From positions 3,143,373-3,207,372 of the forward strand of contig NZ_CP049331.1 of assembly GCF_011064285.1 (NCBI RefSeq): 64,000 bases of DNA, given 5' to 3'. Position numbers and translations under genes: made by a program. The notes below the pieces were generated by a model. That model was given only the letters and a program-made list of their open reading frames with translations, made no database searches and was not told the origin of the DNA. Below are positions 59,428 through 64,000 of this stretch, piece by piece (positions within the stretch are counted from its first letter, which is position 1; each line of letters begins with the position of its first letter). Source of the DNA: Vibrio ziniensis. Lineage in GTDB: Bacteria; Pseudomonadota; Gammaproteobacteria; Enterobacterales; Vibrionaceae.

Positions 59428-60825
59428 TTATTTACCGATACAGAAAGATGAAAAGATTCGGCCCAATAGATCGTCAGAGCTGAATTCACCCGTAATTTCA
59501 TTTAAATGCTGCTGAGTAATACGCAGCTCTTCTGCTAAGATTTCACCTGCCATGTAGCCTTCTAATTGTTGCTGGCCTATGTCTAGGTGCTCTGCCGCTC
59601 TTTCAAGGGCATCTAGGTGGCGACGACGCGCCATAAAGCCGCCTTCTTGGTTGCCAGAGAAACCCATGCACTCTTTTAAGTGAGTGCGTAGTGCTTCAAC
59701 ACCTTCACCTGTTTTCGCTGAAAGACGGATCAAGGTTGGGGTACTCACATGGCAAATACCCAGCGTTTCACCAGTTTGATCCACTTTGTTACGAATCACC
59801 GTCATCCCCATATTGTTAGGTAGACGATCAACAAAGTCTGGCCAAATATCTTCTGGGTTGGTTGCATCTGTTGTTGTCCCATCCACCATGAAAAGCACGC
59901 GGTCAGCTTGTTTTATTTCATCCCAGGCACGTTCGATACCAATCTTTTCAACTTCATCTGAAGCATCACGAAGGCCTGCTGTATCAATGATGTGCAGTGG
60001 CATGCCATCGATATGAATGTGCTCGCGCAGCACATCACGAGTGGTACCAGCTATATCGGTAACAATCGCGGATTCCTTACCTGACAGGGCATTCAACAGG
60101 CTTGACTTACCTGCATTAGGGCGACCTGCTATCACCACTTTCATCCCTTCACGTAAAATAGCTCCTTGATTGGCTTCTTTACGTACAGCATTGAGGTTGT
60201 CGATGATCGCTTGTAGATCGGTAGCAACCTTACCATCGGCTAAGAAATCAATTTCTTCCTCTGGGAAATCAATCGCTGCCTCTACATAGATACGTAAGTG
60301 GATCAGCGATTCCACCAGCGTATTTATACGTTGTGAGAACTGTCCTTGCAGCGATTGAAGGGCTGACTTTGCTGCCTGTTCCGAACTAGCATCGATTAAG
60401 TCTGCAATCGCCTCTGCTTGGGTTAAGTCCATTTTATCATTAAGGAATGCTCGTTCTGAAAATTCTCCCGGACGCGCAGGGCGAACACCGGAGACTTTCA
60501 AAATTCGCTTAATCAGCATATCCATCACCACAGGGCCACCGTGACCTTGCAGTTCCAATACATCTTCACCGGTAAATGAGTGTGGATTAGGGAAGTACAG
60601 GGCAATACCTTGGTCCAATTCAAGACCATTTTCATCTTTGAACGGCAAGTATTCCGCGTAGCGCGGCTTTAGTGTACGTCCTGTTACTTCCAAAGCTACC
60701 TGAGCTGCAAGAGGGCCTGAGACGCGGATAATACCGACTCCGCCTCGTCCTGGCGCTGTTGCCTGAGCAACAATAGTGTCTTGAGAAGCAAGGCTACTTT
60801 GGAAAATAGTGGTATCAGTCGTCAT
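59428..60825 (-). CDS. mnmE: tRNA modification GTPase MnmE
   Basis: A 465-residue GTPase acting with MnmG. N-terminal tetrahydrofolate domain ([17 protein letters not shown]), G domain with [14 protein letters not shown] (G1), IAGTTRD (G2), DTAGLRD (G3) and NKVD (G4), and the essential C-terminal CIGK. Longer than E. coli (454) at its N-terminus. Confidence 0.97.
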   Translation of the reverse strand: MTTDTTIFQSSLASQDTIVAQATAPGRGGVGIIRVSGPLAAQVALEVTGRTLKPRYAEYLPFKDENGLELDQGIALYFPNPHSFTGEDVLELQGHGGPVVMDMLIKRILKVSGVRPARPGEFSERAFLNDKMDLTQAEAIADLIDASSEQAAKSALQSLQGQFSQRINTLVESLIHLRIYVEAAIDFPEEEIDFLADGKVATDLQAIIDNLNAVRKEANQGAILREGMKVVIAGRPNAGKSSLLNALSGKESAIVTDIAGTTRDVLREHIHIDGMPLHIIDTAGLRDASDEVEKIGIERAWDEIKQADRVLFMVDGTTTDATNPEDIWPDFVDRLPNNMGMTVIRNKVDQTGETLGICHVSTPTLIRLSAKTGEGVEALRTHLKECMGFSGNQEGGFMARRRHLDALERAAEHLDIGQQQLEGYMAGEILAEELRITQQHLNEITGEFSSDDLLGRIFSSFCIGK

Positions 60826-60875
60826 AACGGTTGTTACCTAAATACATAAGAATTAGCGTCATTGTAATCAGCAAC

Positions 60876-60906
60876 AAACAAAAAGGCGACCTTTTGGCCG
60901 CCTTTG
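60876..60906 (-). terminator. Terminator after yidC
   Basis: Minus-strand stem AAAGGCGGCC / GGTCGCCTTT (one G-T pair), 4-nt loop, then T residues. It closes the rpmH-rnpA-yidD-yidC operon. Confidence 0.82.
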
Positions 60907-60924
60907 CTATTCATCATCGATTAC

Positions 60925-62547
60925 TTACTTGGAGTGTAAGCCTTTCTTCTCCAGCGCTTTGTAAATCAAAGTTTGCTGAATCAGAGTCACGATGTTCGAT
61001 ACCAACCAGTAAAGAACCAGACCTGAAGGGAAGAACAGGAAGAAGAATGTGAACATTACTGGCATGAAAGTCATGATCTTTTGTTGCATAGGATCAGTAA
61101 CTGTCGTTGGGCTCATCTTCTGGATCATAAACATACTTGCACCCATCAGGATCGGTAGGATGTAGTATGGGTCTTGTGCAGACAAGTCATGAATCCAACC
61201 AAAGAATGGTGAATGACGTAGCTCAACAGATTCCATTAGTGCCCAGTATAGCGAGATGAAAATTGGCATCTGTAGGAAGATTGGTAAACAGCCACCAAGT
61301 GGGTTTACTTTCTCTTTCTTGTACAGTTCCATCATCTCTTGGCTCATACGTTGACGGTCGTCGCCAATACGCTCACGCATTGCTTGCAGTTTAGGTTGCA
61401 GCATGCGCATTTTCGCCATTGATGTGTATTGTGCTTTCGTCAGTGGGTACATAGCACCACGAACGATAAATGTTAGACACATGATTGCTAGACCCCAGTT
61501 CACTACGATGCCTTGAATGAACGAAAGCAGTGAGTGTAGAGGTTTTGCAATGAACCATAACCAACCGTAGTCCACTACTAGGTCAAGACTTGGCGCAACA
61601 GCTGCCATTTCGTCTTGAAGTTTTGGACCAACCCATAGTGTTGATTTGAAGGTTTCTTGAGTACCATCTGCCAATGTTTTATTTGGCATACGAATACCGA
61701 TATCACCTAAGTTACCGATAATACGTGAATAGATGTTAGTACCTGCTTCATTACGTGGAATCCACGCTGTCGCGAAGTAGTGTTGGATCATCGCTGCCCA
61801 ACCAGTACCGTTTGGTAGGTTGATAGACAGGTTACGATCTTGCATATCGTCGAAGCTGTACTTTTTGTAACGAGTATCTTCACTTGAGTATGCGCCGCCA
61901 CGGTAAGTTGGCATTGCTAGGCTACCGCCAGAATCTTGTAGATTTTGACGTAGGTGCGCGTACATACCCATAGTTGCGTTGTTACCAGAGTGGTTGACAA
62001 CGTTGAATTCAACATCAATTGCGTAGCTATCACGTTTGATGATGAAAGTTTTCGTGTACTCGATACCATTTGCTGAATAAGTCATAGGAACACGAAGTTC
62101 GTCTTGACCATCTGCCAGCGCGAAGCTGTCAGCATCAACGTGATAATTTGGACGAGTCGTGCTGCTCAAGTCGATACCTTGAGGACCGATCAAGCCACTT
62201 TGAGCAATAAATTGATGACCTTGCTCATTTTTAAGTAGTTGGAATGGAGTCTCTGAATCCAGTTCTTCTGCATACTTGTTTAGTTTTGCAGAAACAACAT
62301 CACCGCCAACTGTGTCGATAGACAGAGTTAGTACATCTGAAGTAACGGTAATCGTTTTTGCAACAGCATTAGTTTGAGGTGGTGCTGGGTCAAACTCATC
62401 TGCAAATGATGGTGCAGGTACTGTATTGCCTGATTGAGCCTGTTCAACCACTTGCGGAGCTGGGTTCTTAGCTACTTGCCATTGTTGGAAGAGTAAAAAA
62501 GAAACCAGAGCCAAAGCGATTAACAGGATATTACGTTGAGAATCCAT
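60925..62547 (-). CDS. yidC: Membrane protein insertase YidC
   Basis: A 540-residue insertase. N-terminal membrane anchor (residues about 5-22), a large periplasmic domain (about 55-340), then five helices with the conserved arginine region [22 protein letters not shown]. Stop at 60925 after KKGLHSK. 2 bp after yidD. Confidence 0.97.
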   Translation of the reverse strand: MDSQRNILLIALALVSFLLFQQWQVAKNPAPQVVEQAQSGNTVPAPSFADEFDPAPPQTNAVAKTITVTSDVLTLSIDTVGGDVVSAKLNKYAEELDSETPFQLLKNEQGHQFIAQSGLIGPQGIDLSSTTRPNYHVDADSFALADGQDELRVPMTYSANGIEYTKTFIIKRDSYAIDVEFNVVNHSGNNATMGMYAHLRQNLQDSGGSLAMPTYRGGAYSSEDTRYKKYSFDDMQDRNLSINLPNGTGWAAMIQHYFATAWIPRNEAGTNIYSRIIGNLGDIGIRMPNKTLADGTQETFKSTLWVGPKLQDEMAAVAPSLDLVVDYGWLWFIAKPLHSLLSFIQGIVVNWGLAIMCLTFIVRGAMYPLTKAQYTSMAKMRMLQPKLQAMRERIGDDRQRMSQEMMELYKKEKVNPLGGCLPIFLQMPIFISLYWALMESVELRHSPFFGWIHDLSAQDPYYILPILMGASMFMIQKMSPTTVTDPMQQKIMTFMPVMFTFFFLFFPSGLVLYWLVSNIVTLIQQTLIYKALEKKGLHSK

Positions 62548-62549
62548 CG

Positions 62550-62807
62550 TTAATTATCTCTGTCGTGTTTTTGGATCGGTGGAACGGGGTCAAACCCGCC
62601 TTCATTCAAAGGGTGGCATTTTAATAGACGTTTGCCAGATAACCAACACCCTTTTACAAAACCGTGAACTCTTAGTGCTTCTACAGCATATGACGAACAG
62701 GTTGGAGTAAACCGGCAGCGAGGGCCGATAAGCGGACTAATAGTCCATTGGTAAAGTTTTACTAAACCAATGGCTATCCACGTGAAGGGCGAGATAGGCG
62801 TTGCCAT
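62550..62807 (-). CDS. yidD: Membrane protein insertion efficiency factor YidD
   Basis: An 85-residue protein with [19 protein letters not shown] (about 31-49), the YidD hallmark. Overlaps the end of rnpA by 34 bp and precedes yidC by 2 bp. Confidence 0.95.
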   Translation of the reverse strand: MATPISPFTWIAIGLVKLYQWTISPLIGPRCRFTPTCSSYAVEALRVHGFVKGCWLSGKRLLKCHPLNEGGFDPVPPIQKHDRDN

Positions 62808-63130
62808 AACTTTTCGAACAAAGTAAATAGTTCTTCATTGCTCAAATCTTGCGCGCTCTTTTTCGCAATTACAACAAAATCTTTGTTTGGAAGTTTGTGT
62901 TGTTGAAGGCGAAAGCTCTCTCTAGATAAACGCTTAAAGCGGTTACGACCAACGGCAGTTTTAATTTGTTTTTTGGGAACAGCTAAACCTAAACGAGGGT
63001 GAGAAAGATTATTGTTGCGGGCAATGATTGTGAAATGAGGAGAGCCAGCTCGATGAGCTTGCTGAAAGACGTTTTTATAATGCTCGGGAGTTAACAAGCG
63101 TAACTCCCGATTGAATGCGTACGTACTCAA
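62774..63130 (-). CDS. rnpA: Ribonuclease P protein component
   Basis: A 118-residue basic protein binding RNase P RNA. The motif [13 protein letters not shown] (about 61-73) is the RNR signature. It overlaps yidD by 34 bp and follows rpmH by 13 bp. Confidence 0.96.
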   Translation of the reverse strand: MSTYAFNRELRLLTPEHYKNVFQQAHRAGSPHFTIIARNNNLSHPRLGLAVPKKQIKTAVGRNRFKRLSRESFRLQQHKLPNKDFVVIAKKSAQDLSNEELFTLFEKLWQRLSRPSRG

Positions 63131-63143
63131 AATAATTTAATGA

Positions 63144-63281
63144 TTATTTTGAAAGGCGCTTACGGCCTTTTGCACGACGTGCATTAATTACTTTACGACC
63201 GTTCGCTGTCGCCATACGAGCACGGAAACCGTGAGTACGTTTGCGCTTTAGAACTGTAGGTTGAAAAGTGCGTTTGCTCAT
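63144..63281 (-). CDS. rpmH: Ribosomal protein bL34
   Basis: I translated this 45-residue gene by hand: [20 protein letters not shown] to KGRKRLSK, the standard L34. First gene of the rnpA-yidD-yidC operon; AAGG ribosome site upstream. Confidence 0.97.
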   Translation of the reverse strand: MSKRTFQPTVLKRKRTHGFRARMATANGRKVINARRAKGRKRLSK

Positions 63282-64000
63282 TGTAAATACCTTACTGATC
63301 AGTAGTTTTTAGGTTTGTTAAACCCGGCGTGGGCCTTGTGTCTTCTCTTTATATAAAGAAAGGACTATCCGACGCCTCTCAACAAAGAGGCGGAATTGTA
63401 ATCACTGTCACAAAAGGTGTCAATGATTGGGTTTGCCGAAGTCCTGTTCAATTTCTCAAATTAATAAGAAAATGAGGCTTCGGATTTTCCGGTCGGGCGA
63501 TTATACGGAGTCTCGACAAAATCTCAAGGATCACTGCTGATCGAAATTCGCGATCAGTATGTTATTTAGCTAAGAAGTTGTGGGTTAGAGCATATAACCT
63601 GTGGAAAAATGGATCTAATATCCTAGCTGTTAATCAATCGTGCATAAGAAAAGCTTAAATTGTATGCTTTATATGGTGAGTGTTTACTAACTTAATCTGG
63701 GATTGAAGTTATTTGAGTATGATTGTGAATAATTTTATGCTTGATGAGCTTGTTTTTCGCTTTTCATGATCATTCAAAGATAAACATCTCCTAGATACGC
63801 TTCCTCTATATATAGCGGTAAGTTATCACGGTTAAAGATTGAGACAATTTACGATATTGTCCGATGAAGTTCATAAATTTGGATGGGATCGTCAGTTTTA
63901 ATTTCTGGGATAACTTACAAATAACTATGGATATGTGGGTAAAAGTGGGGAAGTTTCTGTAGATCTTGGCGATAGGCTAGAAAATATTGTGAATAACTTT
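63282..64000. other. Non-coding AT-rich region upstream of rpmH
   Basis: A 719-bp stretch with no plausible gene. It contains the rpmH promoter and several DnaA-box-like words: TGTGGGTTA (63579), TGTGGAAAA (63600), TGTGAATAA (63724 and 63988) and TGTGGGTAA (63934). Whatever gene lies further is outside the window. Confidence 0.6.
63500..63527 (-). promoter_or_regulatory. Promoter of rpmH operon
   Basis: Minus-strand -35 TTGAGA, 16-bp spacer, -10 TATAAT, about 220 bp before the rpmH ATG. Confidence 0.75.

Overview
The window is a 64-kb piece of a Vibrio chromosome around the main replication origin, almost certainly chromosome 1. The evidence is the gene order rpmH-rnpA-yidD-yidC-mnmE-mioC-[oriC]-mnmG-rsmG-parA-parB-atpIBEFHAGDC-glmU, the order fadBA...yigZ-trkH-hemG-rrn shared with enteric relatives, an rRNA spacer carrying Glu-Lys-Ala-Val tRNAs, and protein sequences (AsnC, UspB, RhaS/B/A/D) of the gammaproteobacterial type. 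The species cannot be named from the sequence alone.

Layout. 1-2.7 kb: the 5' part of a periplasmic cis/trans fatty-acid isomerase gene, a PilZ protein and the first copy of a ~170-bp palindromic repeat. 2.7-11.9 kb: a catabolic island with a RhaS-like regulator, a GH105-type unsaturated rhamnogalacturonyl hydrolase, a three-part TRAP transporter, and divergently rhaB-rhaA-rhaD. It looks built to import a pectin-derived unsaturated GalA-rhamnose disaccharide, split it in the cytoplasm and burn the rhamnose. 12-23 kb: mostly single genes (BaiN-like flavoprotein, UspB, ferritin, UspA, EamA transporter, RsmJ, AsnC, Bcr/CflA transporter, LysR regulator, aminopeptidase P). 23.1-29.5 kb: a thiamine operon thiC-E-F-S-G-H behind a promoter and TPP riboswitch. 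29.5-32.6 kb: CrcB, a Tat-exported multicopper oxidase, a GGDEF cyclase. 32.8-39.2 kb: an rrn operon on the minus strand with two promoters, four spacer tRNAs, 5S, distal Asp and Trp tRNAs and a decayed tRNA-Trp copy. 39.3-45.5 kb: hemG, trkH, yigZ, then fadBA with a FadR-type operator. 45.6-54 kb: glmU and the complete F1Fo ATP synthase operon. 54.2-63.3 kb: parB-parA-rsmG-mnmG, oriC, mioC, mnmE, yidC-yidD-rnpA-rpmH. 63.3-64 kb: non-coding, AT-rich, with the rpmH promoter and several DnaA-box-like words.

How it works together. Near-origin genes for replication, segregation, translation and energy are grouped and nearly all point the same way. Besides parAB next to oriC, three parS-type palindromes (two perfect, one variant) lie 32-39 kb away, within bcr, beside thiH and inside thiE, and probably form the ParB-loaded centromere. 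Accessory content consists of the rhamnose island and repeat elements: six full or partial copies of one MITE-like palindromic element and one ERIC element. No prophage, transposase, CRISPR array or integron was seen, and no clearly undescribed multi-gene system. The most interesting points are the TRAP/GH105/rha cluster, the dispersed parS cluster, the MITE family, the tRNA-Trp duplication, the ThiE N-terminal extension and a Fur-box-preceded uncharacterised basic protein.
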